Assembly (NCBI RefSeq): GCF_017742995.1
Contig: NZ_CP072425.1
Span: forward strand, 2,666,001 to 2,730,000
Length of the DNA: 64,000 nucleotides
Reading direction: 5' to 3'
From: Pseudoalteromonas viridis
GTDB taxonomy: Bacteria; Pseudomonadota; Gammaproteobacteria; Enterobacterales; Alteromonadaceae
Shown here: piece by piece, positions 20,163-29,975 of the stretch
Layout: each line of letters opens with the position of its first letter
Position numbering within the stretch: the first letter of the stretch is position 1
Position numbers and translations under genes: made by a program
The notes under the pieces: generated by a model
The model's input: only the letters and a program-made list of their open reading frames with translations
Databases searched by the model: none
What the model was told of the DNA's origin: nothing

Positions 20163-22358
20163 ATGGTCAATGTTTCGCTAGAAGTAGCAATCAATAACGG
20201 AGTTTCGGCGAAGGGAAAGGATCAAACGGAACAGTCCGAGGACTCGGGCTTTCTCGCTATGTTAGCTCAGGCAGAGCAAGACAGTAGCGACGAGGCTTCA
20301 CACTCAGATGCTGATGAGGCGCAGGAGCATACTCCTTTGCCGGGGGGGCTTGACCGCCGTCTGGGCCTGGATACCAGCGAATTGCCGACTCACAAAAAAG
20401 CCGGGCCGGATGAACCATTAAAACTCGATGACTCTGAGCTACCCGGCCAGACAGGCTTGCCATCGGGCACCGCCGCTGGCACAAACAGCGATGCCGACGA
20501 CCTGCTTGCTCAGATCACCTCATCCAATGCACAAAGCACCGATGTTGCACACAACCTGGCACCAGTGCCCAAGGCACTAAAAGACTATCTGGGCAAAGAA
20601 GCCCTGGTGACGCCACCTGAAGGTAAAAAGCCCGTCGATAATATCGGACCCGTTGTACCTGCGCCTGCTGGACAAGGCGATGAGGCCCTGGACCCTGAAC
20701 TCGCTGATACAAAAGCGGCACAGACAAGCGCAACTACCCATGCAGGTACAAAATTTATGCAAGACAAGGTGTCTGTTGAGGGAGCTGATGACCTGGTGAA
20801 TGCCAAACGGGTTGACAGAGTAGGACCGGTGATTACGCAACCAAGCGATGCTGCTTTGCCTGCACAAACTGATAATCAGCCTGTGAAAGGAGAAGCAAAA
20901 GCTGACGGGCTTACAGAAGCATTAAAGTCAGGTAGCACAGAGGGCGCTAAAAACGCGGTAAACTTAACGTCGACCGATGATCAGAAAAACGCGAAGCAGA
21001 CTAAGTCTGCGACTGAAGAAGCCTCTTCATTAATGCCTAACCCGGCAGGAGATAAAGCGGCGGTTTTACGCGAGCAAACAACAGCACAAAGTGTAGCGGA
21101 CAAGTACGCGGGCAAGGCACACCCTTTGACCGGTAAAACAACTCATCGTCCTGTAGACCAAATAGGGCCGGTGATCACGGCGCCTCAGAGCGATGAAGCT
21201 CAAGGGGCAAGTGCAGACAAGGCAATCAAAACACCTCAACCTGGCAAAGCAACCAGTGCAAGCGATCTGAAAGGGATGGTTGAAGCATTAACGCCGCAGC
21301 AAAAGCAGACACTGGCCGCAAATCTTCAGTCGCAGCTGGACAGTGGTGAGCTGAGCGACCCTGAGCATCGCGCGAAAGCCGAACAGTTGCTGCAAGAGTT
21401 GGGGGTGAAGCCCCAATTGGCGGGAGCTAACAAAGCACAGGACATGACAGCAACGGTGGCCAAACAGCCAGCTCAAACTGATCAGCAAGTGCAAAACAAT
21501 AAAACTGAGCAGCTTGCTACATCTGAAAAAGACAGTAAAGCCGCAAAAGTAATAGATCCGGTTGCACCAGATAAGGTGAATAAACAGAGCGCTGTGGTGA
21601 GTCAGTCAGCTGTGGGTAACGCAGAGCAAAAATCTCAGCCAAAAGATGCTCAGCAGCAAGAGGTTACTAGCGACCCGCTCGATGGTGAACACCCAGAGTT
21701 AGCGCAGCTCAAAAAAGAGGGGGGGCAGTCTGAGCAGCAAAATTCGCAGCAACGCAGCGCCATGCCAGCACCCATAGAAAATATCTTTAAGGTTATTCGT
21801 GGCGAGCGCACAGAGGATGGCATGAAGCATGAGTTTAATGAATTGCTGGCGCAGGTAGAGCAAGTTCGGCAAAGCCAGCAGGTTAACCAGCAAAGTGCGG
21901 TAAATCAAAAAGCCATGCAAACCGATCCTGCTATCAACCAGGCCATTAATATTGCTAGAAATGACGCCGTCAAAGCCTTACAAGAGCGTGTCAATATGAT
22001 GCTCAATATCAATAATAAGGAAGCTGAGATCCGTTTAGATCCGCCAGAGCTGGGCAGCATGCAGATCCGTATCCGTTCTGAGGGCGAACAGGCTCAGGTT
22101 AACTTCATTGTGCAAAATCAGCAGGCCAAGGAGCAGTTAGAGCAATCCATGCCAAGGCTCAGAGAAATGCTGGCCGAGCAGGGGATCCAGCTCGGTGAAA
22201 GTAACATTCAGCAAGGACAAGGTGGTGAACAACAGCAGCAGGAATCATCGCAAGGTCATGGAACACTTGCTAATAATGGCCGTGAAGCGCAAAATAACGA
22301 CCAACAATCAACGACTAGCAGACGGCAAAGTGATTCAGCAATAGATTACTATGCGTAA
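20163..22358 (+). CDS. fliK: Flagellar hook-length control protein FliK
   Basis: A 731-residue protein, long for FliK. The conserved hook-length domain is near residues 600-690 (MMLNINNKEAEIRLDPPELGSMQIRI, then QAQVNFIVQNQQAKEQLEQSMPRLREML), followed by a glutamine-rich tail. The first about 540 residues are low-complexity, rich in Ala, Asp, Gln and Lys, as expected for a secreted ruler. They contain repeats: PVDNIGPVV (about residue 157), RVDRVGPVI (216) and PVDQIGPVI (330), and LGLDTSELP / LKLDDSELP near 68 and 86. FliK measures the hook and switches FlhB specificity. Its own sigma-54 promoter precedes it. Confidence 0.93.
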   Translation: MVNVSLEVAINNGVSAKGKDQTEQSEDSGFLAMLAQAEQDSSDEASHSDADEAQEHTPLPGGLDRRLGLDTSELPTHKKAGPDEPLKLDDSELPGQTGLPSGTAAGTNSDADDLLAQITSSNAQSTDVAHNLAPVPKALKDYLGKEALVTPPEGKKPVDNIGPVVPAPAGQGDEALDPELADTKAAQTSATTHAGTKFMQDKVSVEGADDLVNAKRVDRVGPVITQPSDAALPAQTDNQPVKGEAKADGLTEALKSGSTEGAKNAVNLTSTDDQKNAKQTKSATEEASSLMPNPAGDKAAVLREQTTAQSVADKYAGKAHPLTGKTTHRPVDQIGPVITAPQSDEAQGASADKAIKTPQPGKATSASDLKGMVEALTPQQKQTLAANLQSQLDSGELSDPEHRAKAEQLLQELGVKPQLAGANKAQDMTATVAKQPAQTDQQVQNNKTEQLATSEKDSKAAKVIDPVAPDKVNKQSAVVSQSAVGNAEQKSQPKDAQQQEVTSDPLDGEHPELAQLKKEGGQSEQQNSQQRSAMPAPIENIFKVIRGERTEDGMKHEFNELLAQVEQVRQSQQVNQQSAVNQKAMQTDPAINQAINIARNDAVKALQERVNMMLNINNKEAEIRLDPPELGSMQIRIRSEGEQAQVNFIVQNQQAKEQLEQSMPRLREMLAEQGIQLGESNIQQGQGGEQQQQESSQGHGTLANNGREAQNNDQQSTTSRRQSDSAIDYYA

Positions 22359-22402
22359 CAGCTGCTATGATTAAGGTTAGTGTGACTTAAAGAAACGCGA
22401 AT

Positions 22403-22927
22403 ATGGCAGAAGAAAGCGATTTAGAAATAGAAGAAACCGGTGGCTCGAAGAAAAAGTTGATCATTATAATTGCCGCTGTGGTTGTTGTTTTAGCTGCAGT
22501 TGCAGGCTACTTTTTATTTGCAGGGTCAGATGAAGCCCCAGAATCGCTGGCAGAAGAAACAACTGAACAGCAAGTGCAGGCTTCGCAGCAAAACGCCGCC
22601 CAAACTGGTAGTGCGTTGTATGTTGCTATGCCTCGCCCTTTTGTGTTTAACGTGCCAGGCGCGAGTCGCGACCGCATAGTGCAAATTAAAGTACAGCTAC
22701 TGGTGCGGGGCGACGTCAACGAAGAGGTGGCCAAAAAGCATATTCCTCTGATTGAGGGCACCCTGTTAAGTGTGTTTTCCACCACAACCGCTGATGAATT
22801 GAGTACCAGTGCAGGTAAAGAGACCTTACGTCTGAGCGCGCTGGATAAAGTGCAGGCCGCAATGGAAAGCGTTGAGGGCAGCAAGGTAGTTGAACGCGTG
22901 TTATTTACCGGTTTTGTAATGCAGTAG
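22403..22927 (+). CDS. fliL: Flagellar basal body-associated protein FliL
   Basis: A 174-residue single-pass inner-membrane protein: acidic cytoplasmic N-terminus, KKK, then a membrane helix at about residues 19-39 (LIIIIAAVVVVLAAVAGYFLF), then a periplasmic domain with YVAMPRPFVFNV and IPLIEGTLLSVFSTTTADEL. FliL associates with the stator around the motor. It starts 44 bases after fliK and is followed by fliM after 9 bases. Confidence 0.94.
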   Translation: MAEESDLEIEETGGSKKKLIIIIAAVVVVLAAVAGYFLFAGSDEAPESLAEETTEQQVQASQQNAAQTGSALYVAMPRPFVFNVPGASRDRIVQIKVQLLVRGDVNEEVAKKHIPLIEGTLLSVFSTTTADELSTSAGKETLRLSALDKVQAAMESVEGSKVVERVLFTGFVMQ

Positions 22928-22936
22928 GAAGAGTCA

Positions 22937-24031
22937 GTGAGCGACTTATTATCACAAGACGAAATCGACGCCTTATTGCATGGCGTCGATGAAGTCGAAG
23001 AAGAAGAGGTTCCGGATAGTGACGATGGCGGGACCAGTAACGCCTTACAATACGACTTTTCGTCGCAGGACCGAATCGTCCGTGGTCGCATGCCAACGTT
23101 GGAAATCGTTAATGAACGATTCGCCCGGCATATGCGGATCAGTCTGTTCAATATGATGCGTCGTACCGCTGAAGTGTCAATCAATGGCGTACAAATGCTC
23201 AAGTTTGGCGAGTACATCCATACTTTGTTTGTACCGACCAGTTTGAACATGGTGCGTTTTCGCCCGCTGAAGGGCACAGGGTTAATCACCATGGAAGCCC
23301 GTTTGGTGTTTATTTTGGTAGATAACTTCTTCGGTGGTGATGGCCGTTATCACGCGAAAATTGAAGGACGTGAATTTACGCCAACTGAGCGACGTATTGT
23401 TCAAATGCTGCTCAAGATTATCTTTGAAGATTACAAAGAAGCCTGGGCGCCGGTTATGGATGTGTCTTTTGAATACCTGGATTCAGAAGTGAACCCTGCG
23501 ATGGCCAATATAGTGTCACCGACCGAGGTTGTGGTAATAAGCTCATTCCACATTGAGCTGGACGGCGGGGGCGGAGACTTCCATATTTCCCTACCTTACT
23601 CGATGCTCGAACCCATCCGTGAACTGCTCGACGCCGGTGTTCAATCAGATACGGAAGATACGGATCTGCGTTGGAGTAAGGCACTGCGCGACGAAATTAT
23701 GGATGTTGAAGTTGAACTGTCTACACAGTTACTGGAAGTCGACTTGTCTCTGGAGCAGATCATGCAGTTGAAAGCGGGTGATATTATCCCCGTTGAAATG
23801 CCTGAGCATATCACTGTGTTTGTGGAAGAGCTGCCGACGTTTCGGGCTAAAATGGGGCGCTCCCGCGATAATGTGGCGCTGCAGATCAGTGAGAAGATTA
23901 AACGCCCTGAATCAGTTAAGTCTGAGCTTCACGTCTTTACAAAGGGCGGCAAGAAGCTGGACTCGGATGCCGAATTGGCAGAATTAGAAGAAGATCTGCA
24001 CCTGTCTGAAGGTGTGGATTTGGATTGGTGA
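22937..24031 (+). CDS. fliM: Flagellar motor switch protein FliM
   Basis: The 364-residue protein starts (GTG) with SDLLSQDEIDALLHGVD, the conserved N-terminal peptide that binds phosphorylated CheY, followed by the middle GGXGG-type domain (IVDNFFGGDGRYH) and a C-terminal SpoA-like domain (IIPVEMPEHITVFVEELPTFRAKMG). FliM is the central C-ring switch subunit between FliG and FliN. Confidence 0.96.
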   Translation: MSDLLSQDEIDALLHGVDEVEEEEVPDSDDGGTSNALQYDFSSQDRIVRGRMPTLEIVNERFARHMRISLFNMMRRTAEVSINGVQMLKFGEYIHTLFVPTSLNMVRFRPLKGTGLITMEARLVFILVDNFFGGDGRYHAKIEGREFTPTERRIVQMLLKIIFEDYKEAWAPVMDVSFEYLDSEVNPAMANIVSPTEVVVISSFHIELDGGGGDFHISLPYSMLEPIRELLDAGVQSDTEDTDLRWSKALRDEIMDVEVELSTQLLEVDLSLEQIMQLKAGDIIPVEMPEHITVFVEELPTFRAKMGRSRDNVALQISEKIKRPESVKSELHVFTKGGKKLDSDAELAELEEDLHLSEGVDLDW

Positions 24032-24059
24032 TGAAGAAGTTAATTAAGGTAGTCAGTGC

Positions 24060-24461
24060 ATGAGCGATGATCAAGATACAATGGACGAATGGGCGGCTGC
24101 ACTCGCAGAGGCTGAGGAAGCTGACCAGGACGGTGCTGAAGCCGAAGTTGCAGAACTGGAAGAGTTACAGGACAGTGGCGCTAATCTGAGTGCGGATGAA
24201 AAGCGCAAACTCGATACAATTTTAGATATCCCGGTCACCATTTCGATGGAGGTGGGCCGCTCTAAAATTAATATCCGTAATTTACTCCAGTTAAACCAGG
24301 GGTCCGTTGTTGAGCTGGACAGGGTTGCCGGTGAACCTCTGGACGTATTGGTTAACGGCACTTTGATTGCGCACGGCGAAGTGGTTGTTGTAAACGATAA
24401 GTTTGGTATTCGCCTGACTGACGTGATCAGCCAAGTCGAACGCATCAAGAAGCTTCGCTAG
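24060..24461 (+). CDS. fliN: Flagellar motor switch protein FliN
   Basis: A 133-residue protein with an acidic N-terminal extension (about 45 residues, EEADQDGAEAEVAELEEL) and the C-terminal SpoA domain LDIPVTISMEVGRSKINIRNLLQLNQGSVVELDRVAGEPLDVLVNGTLIAHGEVVVVNDKFGIRLTDVIS. FliN forms the base of the C ring and helps dock FliH. The gap to fliO is 11 bases. Confidence 0.95.
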   Translation: MSDDQDTMDEWAAALAEAEEADQDGAEAEVAELEELQDSGANLSADEKRKLDTILDIPVTISMEVGRSKINIRNLLQLNQGSVVELDRVAGEPLDVLVNGTLIAHGEVVVVNDKFGIRLTDVISQVERIKKLR

Positions 24462-24472
24462 CAGCCTGGTAA

Positions 24473-24844
24473 ATGAGTGTATTAATGTTCTCCAGTGTGG
24501 CTGCTGCGCAGCCACCAAGCGGGCTCAGTAGTGAACTATTATCGGTTGGCCTGTCTCTGGCGTTAGTGTTGGTGGCGATCATAGGTTTGGCATTGCTGGT
24601 TAAGCGCTTTAATCCTACTCTGGGCAACAGCCAGGATTTTAAGGTGATCCGCAGCTTGCCACTGGGCAGCAAAGAGCGATTACTGGTCATTGAAATTGAT
24701 GACAAACAGCATTTGCTCGGCGTGACCCCGCACAGTATTAATTATTTATACCAGTTAGAGTCGCCGCTCGAGGTGACACCCACAGCGCCTTTTGCCAAAG
24801 AACTCAGCCGTTTAATGTCTGGCGCAAATAACAATAAGAAATAA
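24473..24844 (+). CDS. fliO: Flagellar biosynthetic protein FliO
   Basis: A 123-residue protein with a short hydrophobic N-terminus, one strong membrane helix ([22 protein letters not shown], about residues 23-44) and a small cytoplasmic domain with [32 protein letters not shown], the FliO signature. It assists FliP ring assembly in the export gate. Placed in the usual order fliN-O-P-Q-R. Confidence 0.9.
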   Translation: MSVLMFSSVAAAQPPSGLSSELLSVGLSLALVLVAIIGLALLVKRFNPTLGNSQDFKVIRSLPLGSKERLLVIEIDDKQHLLGVTPHSINYLYQLESPLEVTPTAPFAKELSRLMSGANNNKK

Positions 24845-24848
24845 ACCC

Positions 24849-25589
24849 ATGGTCCGAATTCTTCTTCTCATCAGTATATTCTTCTTTGCATCAAATGCCT
24901 TTGCTGACGGTATTGAGGCTTTGAGCGTAACAACTAATCCGGATGGCTCTCAGGAATACTCTGTAACCTTGCAAGTATTGGCCATCATGACAGCACTGAG
25001 CTTTATCCCCGCTGCTGTAATTATGATGACCTCGTTTACGCGCATCATCGTGGTACTGGCGATATTGCGTCAGGCAATTGGCTTGCAGCAATCGCCGTCA
25101 AATCAAGTTTTGGTGGGTATGTCGCTGTTTCTGACCTTTTTTATTATGGCGCCAATATTCAATCAGATTAACGACCGCGCAGTGCAACCTTATTTGAACG
25201 AAGAATTGACCTCGATACAGGCATTGCAAGAAGCCAAAGAGCCTATCAAAGCCTTTATGCTTTCCCAGACCCGGATAAAGGATTTGGAAACATTCGCCAA
25301 GATAGCCGGTTACGACAAACTGGATAGCCCCGAAGATACTCCGTTTGTGGTGATAATTCCGGCCTTTGTTACCAGCGAATTGCAGACCGCTTTTATCATT
25401 GGCTTTATGTTTTTTATCCCCTTCCTGATAGTTGACCTGGTGGTTGCCAGTGTCTTGATGGCAATGGGTATGATGATGCTCTCACCCATGATTGTGGCTT
25501 TACCCTTTAAGATTATGCTGTTTGTGTTGGTTGATGGCTGGTCTTTGATCATGGGCACGCTGGCGCGAAGCTTTGGCTTAGGAGTGTGA
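24849..25589 (+). CDS. fliP: Flagellar biosynthetic protein FliP
   Basis: A 246-residue membrane protein with a cleavable signal peptide ([17 protein letters not shown]) and the FliP signature [30 protein letters not shown] plus [29 protein letters not shown]. Five FliP subunits make the core of the export gate. One base separates it from fliQ. Confidence 0.96.
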   Translation: MVRILLLISIFFFASNAFADGIEALSVTTNPDGSQEYSVTLQVLAIMTALSFIPAAVIMMTSFTRIIVVLAILRQAIGLQQSPSNQVLVGMSLFLTFFIMAPIFNQINDRAVQPYLNEELTSIQALQEAKEPIKAFMLSQTRIKDLETFAKIAGYDKLDSPEDTPFVVIIPAFVTSELQTAFIIGFMFFIPFLIVDLVVASVLMAMGMMMLSPMIVALPFKIMLFVLVDGWSLIMGTLARSFGLGV

Positions 25590-25590
25590 C

Positions 25591-25860
25591 ATGGAACCAG
25601 AAGTTTTTGTCGACATCCTCAGTGACTCGCTGTTTATCGTTATCAAACTGGTTACAGCGATTGTACTTCCCGGTTTAATGATAGGTTTGGTAGTTGCGGT
25701 TTTCCAGGCCGCAACGTCAATTAACGAGCAGACTCTGAGCTTTTTGCCCAGGCTCATCATCACCATCGTGGCATTGATTTTCGGTGGCCACTGGATGACT
25801 CAGGTGCTGATGGATTTCTTTAACCAGCTGGTACTTCAGATCCCTGAAATAGCGGGGTAG
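25591..25860 (+). CDS. fliQ: Flagellar biosynthetic protein FliQ
   Basis: An 89-residue protein with two membrane helices and the family motif GLMIGLVVAVFQAATSINEQTLSFLPRLI. FliQ subunits wrap the FliP/FliR core of the export gate. Length is exactly typical. Confidence 0.95.
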   Translation: MEPEVFVDILSDSLFIVIKLVTAIVLPGLMIGLVVAVFQAATSINEQTLSFLPRLIITIVALIFGGHWMTQVLMDFFNQLVLQIPEIAG

Positions 25861-25866
25861 CCTGCT

Positions 25867-26646
25867 ATGGAGTATCCTCTTCCAATTATTATACAGTGGC
25901 TGAGCGACTACATGTTGCCATTTGTCCGGATCAGCTCAATGATAATGATTATGGCCGGCTTGGGGGCACAAAGTGTGCCATCCAGGGTGAAGCTTGCCCT
26001 GTCGATTGTGGTAACTGTGGCGGTTGCACCTGCTGTCCCCCAGACTCAGTTTACTGACCTATTTTCTTTTGCCATGATTTTAGTCGTGATACACGAAATC
26101 ATAGTCGGGGTTGCCATCGGCTTCGCCTCGGTATTGTTACTCAATACTTTTATTGTTGCAGGGCAGATCTTGGCAATGCAAACAGGGCTGGGCTTTGCTT
26201 CGGTGGTCGACCCCGCTAATGGTCTGAGTGTGCCAGCCGTTGGTCAGTTCTATCTGATCCTGGCGACCTTATTGTTTTTTGTTTTTAATGGCCACCTGAT
26301 GATGATCAACATGGTGGTCTATAGTTTCCAGACTTGGCCCATTGATGGCAGCTGGTGGGTGGTTGACAACTACTGGCTGATAGTCACTTGGGGTAGCTGG
26401 TTATTTGCCACAGCATTGGCGTTGTCCTTGGCACCTTTAACAGCCATGCTGTTGATTAATCTGTCATTTGGCATTATGACCCGCGCCGCACCGCAGATGA
26501 ATATTTTCTCGGTCGGGTTTGCGTTTACCATGGTGGCGGGTTTAATGATCATCTGGATGACGATGGGGAACTTTATTATTCAGTACGAGTTCCAGTGGCT
26601 GAAAATGACAGAGCTGATGTGCAACCTGATTGGTTGTACGGTGTAA
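25867..26646 (+). CDS. fliR: Flagellar biosynthetic protein FliR
   Basis: A 259-residue, six-helix membrane protein with the FliR pattern LPFVRISSMIMIMAGLGAQSVPSRVKLALS and QTGLGFASVVDPANGLSVPAVGQFYLIL. One FliR completes the FliP5-FliQ4-FliR1 gate. Starts 6 bases after fliQ and ends 21 bases before flhB. Confidence 0.95.
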   Translation: MEYPLPIIIQWLSDYMLPFVRISSMIMIMAGLGAQSVPSRVKLALSIVVTVAVAPAVPQTQFTDLFSFAMILVVIHEIIVGVAIGFASVLLLNTFIVAGQILAMQTGLGFASVVDPANGLSVPAVGQFYLILATLLFFVFNGHLMMINMVVYSFQTWPIDGSWWVVDNYWLIVTWGSWLFATALALSLAPLTAMLLINLSFGIMTRAAPQMNIFSVGFAFTMVAGLMIIWMTMGNFIIQYEFQWLKMTELMCNLIGCTV

Positions 26647-26667
26647 TCAAGTACCGGGAGCAAAACG

Positions 26668-27798
26668 ATGGCGGAAGATTCTGGTCAGGAACGCACGGAA
26701 GAACCCACAGATAAAAAAATTTCAGATGCCCGAAAAAAAGGACAGGTTGCGCGTTCAAAAGAACTAGGCACGACATTTGTGCTCATTTTCTCGGCTGTTG
26801 CTTTATTGCTATACGGACCGGACATTGCTAAAGGCTTGTATAACATGATGGGCCGCATGTTTACACTGAACCGCAATGAGACCTACGACACCACTAAAAT
26901 GTTTTCTGTCTGGGGGGATGCCTTTTCCGAAATCATTTTTCCGCTCAGTATGTTCGTTCTGATCATCATGGTTGCCGGGGTCATTGGCAATACGTTGTTA
27001 GGCGGTTTCAATTTTAGCTGGCAAGCTGCAGCACCAAAAGCCAGTAAGATGTCACCAATGAAAGGCATCAAACGCATGTTTGGGCCTCAGGCGGCTATAG
27101 AATTGGTCAAGTCAATCCTTAAATTTGTGCTGGTGGCCGGTTTTGCAATATTACTGATCAAGGTATTTTTTTATGAGATTCTGCACCTGAGTATCGAGCA
27201 AATCCCTGGCAGCATTCTGCATTCTCTGGAAATTCTGGCCTGGATGTTTTTGGCACTGAGCTGCACGATGATCATTATTTCAGCCATTGATGCACCCTAT
27301 CAGAGCTATAATCATCACAAACAGCTCAAGATGACGCTACAAGAAGTAAAAGACGAGTACAAGAACTCCGAAGGTGATCCCCAGATCAAAGCGCGCATTC
27401 GGCGCACACAGCGTGAGATGTCGCAGCGACGCATGATGCAAGAAGTGCCTGATGCAGATGTGGTCGTAACCAACCCAACCCACTATTCTGTGGCCCTCAA
27501 ATATGACACTGAAAAAGCAGGGGCACCTATGGTCATAGCGAAAGGCGTTGATGAACTGGCCATGCAGATCCGTAAAATAGCCAAAGGTAATGAAGTCCCG
27601 ATTGTTGAGTCACCCGTTTTGACTCGCTCTTTGTACCACACCACTGAGGTAGGCGACCAAATTCCACAACAGCTGTTTACCGCCGTGGCGCAAGTACTGG
27701 CTTACGTATTCCAGCTGAAAAAGTTCAACAAAGGGCGAGGTAAGCGTCCGGTTGCACTGAAAAAAGACCTGCCGATCCCCGATGAACTAAAACACTAA
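26668..27798 (+). CDS. flhB: Flagellar export switch protein FlhB
   Basis: The 376-residue protein has the FlhB opening AEDSGQERTEEPTDKKISDARKKGQVARSKEL, four membrane helices in residues 30-210, and the autocleavage motif NPTH at about residues 269-272 (VVVTNPTHYSVALKYD), where cleavage of the Asn-Pro bond supports the switch from rod/hook to filament export. The C-terminal cytoplasmic part is complete. A second protein in this window (40490-40786) resembles only this C-terminal part. Confidence 0.96.
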   Translation: MAEDSGQERTEEPTDKKISDARKKGQVARSKELGTTFVLIFSAVALLLYGPDIAKGLYNMMGRMFTLNRNETYDTTKMFSVWGDAFSEIIFPLSMFVLIIMVAGVIGNTLLGGFNFSWQAAAPKASKMSPMKGIKRMFGPQAAIELVKSILKFVLVAGFAILLIKVFFYEILHLSIEQIPGSILHSLEILAWMFLALSCTMIIISAIDAPYQSYNHHKQLKMTLQEVKDEYKNSEGDPQIKARIRRTQREMSQRRMMQEVPDADVVVTNPTHYSVALKYDTEKAGAPMVIAKGVDELAMQIRKIAKGNEVPIVESPVLTRSLYHTTEVGDQIPQQLFTAVAQVLAYVFQLKKFNKGRGKRPVALKKDLPIPDELKH

Positions 27799-27803
27799 AT
27801 TAA

Positions 27804-27821
27804 TTGGTATTAAACTTGCTT
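27804..27821 (+). promoter_or_regulatory. Sigma-54 promoter of flhA
   Basis: TTGGTATTAAACTTGCTT has GG at 27806-27807 and GC at 27818-27819 with exactly ten bases between. The GC is 39 bases before the flhA start, in a 60-base gap after flhB. Confidence 0.82.
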
Positions 27822-27858
27822 TAATGTAACTGCGTCAATAATTTGTGGTTTGTAAGTT

Positions 27859-29955
27859 ATGGATTTTAAAGCGGTTTTACAACAGATTAATCGAGATAAA
27901 AAAGAGTACGCCAAAGGCATTGGTACGCCAGTGTTGGTACTGGCGGCATTGGGCATGGTGGTATTACCCATGCCACCTTTCCTGCTTGATATCTTGTTCT
28001 CGTTCAATATTGCCCTGGCATTGGTTGTATTGCTAGTTACGGTCTACACCATGAAGCCGCTTGAATTTGGCATGTTTCCTTCAGTATTGCTGATAGCGAC
28101 AATCTTGCGATTGGCACTTAACGTTGCCAGTACCCGGGTAGTACTACTGGAAGGTCACAACGGCGGAGACGCAGCCGGTAAGGTGATCGAGGCGTTTGGC
28201 TCCGTTGTAATTGGTGGTAACTATGCGGTAGGTTTGGTCGTCTTCCTGATCCTCATCATTATCAACTTTGTGGTTATCACCAAAGGTGCCGGTCGTATCT
28301 CCGAAGTATCAGCCCGTTTTACCCTGGACGCGATGCCTGGTAAACAAATGGCAATTGACGCAGATCTGAATGCCGGCTTCATTTCGGCAGACGAAGCCAG
28401 AGCAAGGCGTGAAGAAGTTACCCGTGAAGCTGACTTTTACGGTTCAATGGATGGTGCCAGTAAATTCGTAAAAGGCGATGCGATAGCGGGGATTGTGATC
28501 CTGGCAATTAACATTATTGGTGGCTTATTTGTAGGCATGGTACAGCACGATCTAACGTTTGGCAGAGCGATGGAAGTGTATACCTTGCTGACCATAGGTG
28601 ATGGTCTGGTTGCTCAGCTTCCTTCGCTGTTGCTGTCTATTGGTACTGCGATTGTTGTGACCCGTCAGAATGAGTCACACAATATGGGTGAGCAAATGAC
28701 CCAGCAACTGGGCAATGAGAAGTCCTTGTCTATTGCAGCCGGGATTCTGATTGTGATGGGGCTCGTACCTGGCATGCCGCATGTTGCTTTCCTGGGTCTG
28801 GGCGGACTCATTGGCTTTTTGGCTTACTACCAACACCAGCAAAAGATTAAAGCACAAGAGCAGGAAGCAGAAGAATCAAAAGGCGGCGCCGTTGCTTCTC
28901 AGCAGCAGGAACAAAAAGAGCTTGGCTGGGACGATGTACAGCCGGTTGATGTAATTGGTCTGGAAGTAGGCTACCGCCTCATCCCCTTGGTTGATCAGTC
29001 CCAGGGGGGAGAGCTATTGAATCGTATTAAAGGGGTACGTAAGAAGCTGTCACAGGAGCTTGGCTTCCTCGTACCACCGGTTCATATTCGCGATAACCTG
29101 GAGCTTGACCCGAATGCCTATCGCATTACCCTAATGGGGGTGGGCTCCGGTGATGGTGAGCTGAAGCACGGCGATGAACTGGCTATCAATCCAGGCCAGG
29201 TGTTTGGACCAATCAATGGTGTGGCGACCAAAGATCCAGCATTTGGCTTGGAAGCAGTATGGATCAAACCCGAACAAAAAGATGAAGCACACTCTTTGGG
29301 ATACACCGTTGTGGATGCATCTACTGTGGTAGCTACGCACATCAGTCAGTTATTGACTAACAATGCTTCTTTGTTGCTGGGCCATGAAGAAGTACAGAAC
29401 CTGCTGGATATGCTGGCCAAGAGTCACCCTCGTCTGGTTGAAGGCTTAGTGCCAGATGTCCTGCCTCTTACAACCATAGTAAAAGTGCTGCAAAACCTGC
29501 TCAACGAGGGCGTGGCAATTCGTGATATGCGCTCGATTGTACAAACCCTGGTGGAGTATGGACCACGTAGTCAGGACCCCGATGTACTAACCGCTGCAGT
29601 ACGTATTTCACTGCGTCGACTCATCGTTCAGGATGCCGTTGGCGGGGCTGAAGAAATCCCTGTCATAACATTGGCGCCCGAGTTGGAACAGATGTTGCAT
29701 AAATCACTTCAGAACGCAGGTGATGAGGGGGCAGGCATAGAGCCAGGCCTTGCAGAGCGGCTTCAAGGTTCATTAAGAGAAGCCCATCAAACGCAAGAAA
29801 TGCTCGGCGAGCCGTCCATCTTATTAACCTCAGGTATGTTAAGAAGTGTGCTGTCACGATTTGTAAAACACACCATCCCGGGACTCAGAGTGATGTCGTA
29901 TCAGGAAGTACCGGATGAGAGACAAATTAAGATAGTGAGCTCAGTTGGACAGTAG
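27859..29955 (+). CDS. flhA: Flagellar export gate protein FlhA
   Basis: A 698-residue protein: about eight membrane helices in the first 320 residues with the FHIPEP-type signature region (VASTRVVLLEGHNGGDAAGKVIEAFG and RISEVSARFTLDAMPGKQMAIDADLNAGFI), then a large cytoplasmic domain that forms the nonameric export ring. FlhA handles substrate and chaperone docking in proton-driven export. Preceded by a sigma-54 promoter; flhF follows after 20 bases. Confidence 0.96.
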   Translation: MDFKAVLQQINRDKKEYAKGIGTPVLVLAALGMVVLPMPPFLLDILFSFNIALALVVLLVTVYTMKPLEFGMFPSVLLIATILRLALNVASTRVVLLEGHNGGDAAGKVIEAFGSVVIGGNYAVGLVVFLILIIINFVVITKGAGRISEVSARFTLDAMPGKQMAIDADLNAGFISADEARARREEVTREADFYGSMDGASKFVKGDAIAGIVILAINIIGGLFVGMVQHDLTFGRAMEVYTLLTIGDGLVAQLPSLLLSIGTAIVVTRQNESHNMGEQMTQQLGNEKSLSIAAGILIVMGLVPGMPHVAFLGLGGLIGFLAYYQHQQKIKAQEQEAEESKGGAVASQQQEQKELGWDDVQPVDVIGLEVGYRLIPLVDQSQGGELLNRIKGVRKKLSQELGFLVPPVHIRDNLELDPNAYRITLMGVGSGDGELKHGDELAINPGQVFGPINGVATKDPAFGLEAVWIKPEQKDEAHSLGYTVVDASTVVATHISQLLTNNASLLLGHEEVQNLLDMLAKSHPRLVEGLVPDVLPLTTIVKVLQNLLNEGVAIRDMRSIVQTLVEYGPRSQDPDVLTAAVRISLRRLIVQDAVGGAEEIPVITLAPELEQMLHKSLQNAGDEGAGIEPGLAERLQGSLREAHQTQEMLGEPSILLTSGMLRSVLSRFVKHTIPGLRVMSYQEVPDERQIKIVSSVGQ

Positions 29956-29975
29956 AGGACTAAAAGGGGCTGACC

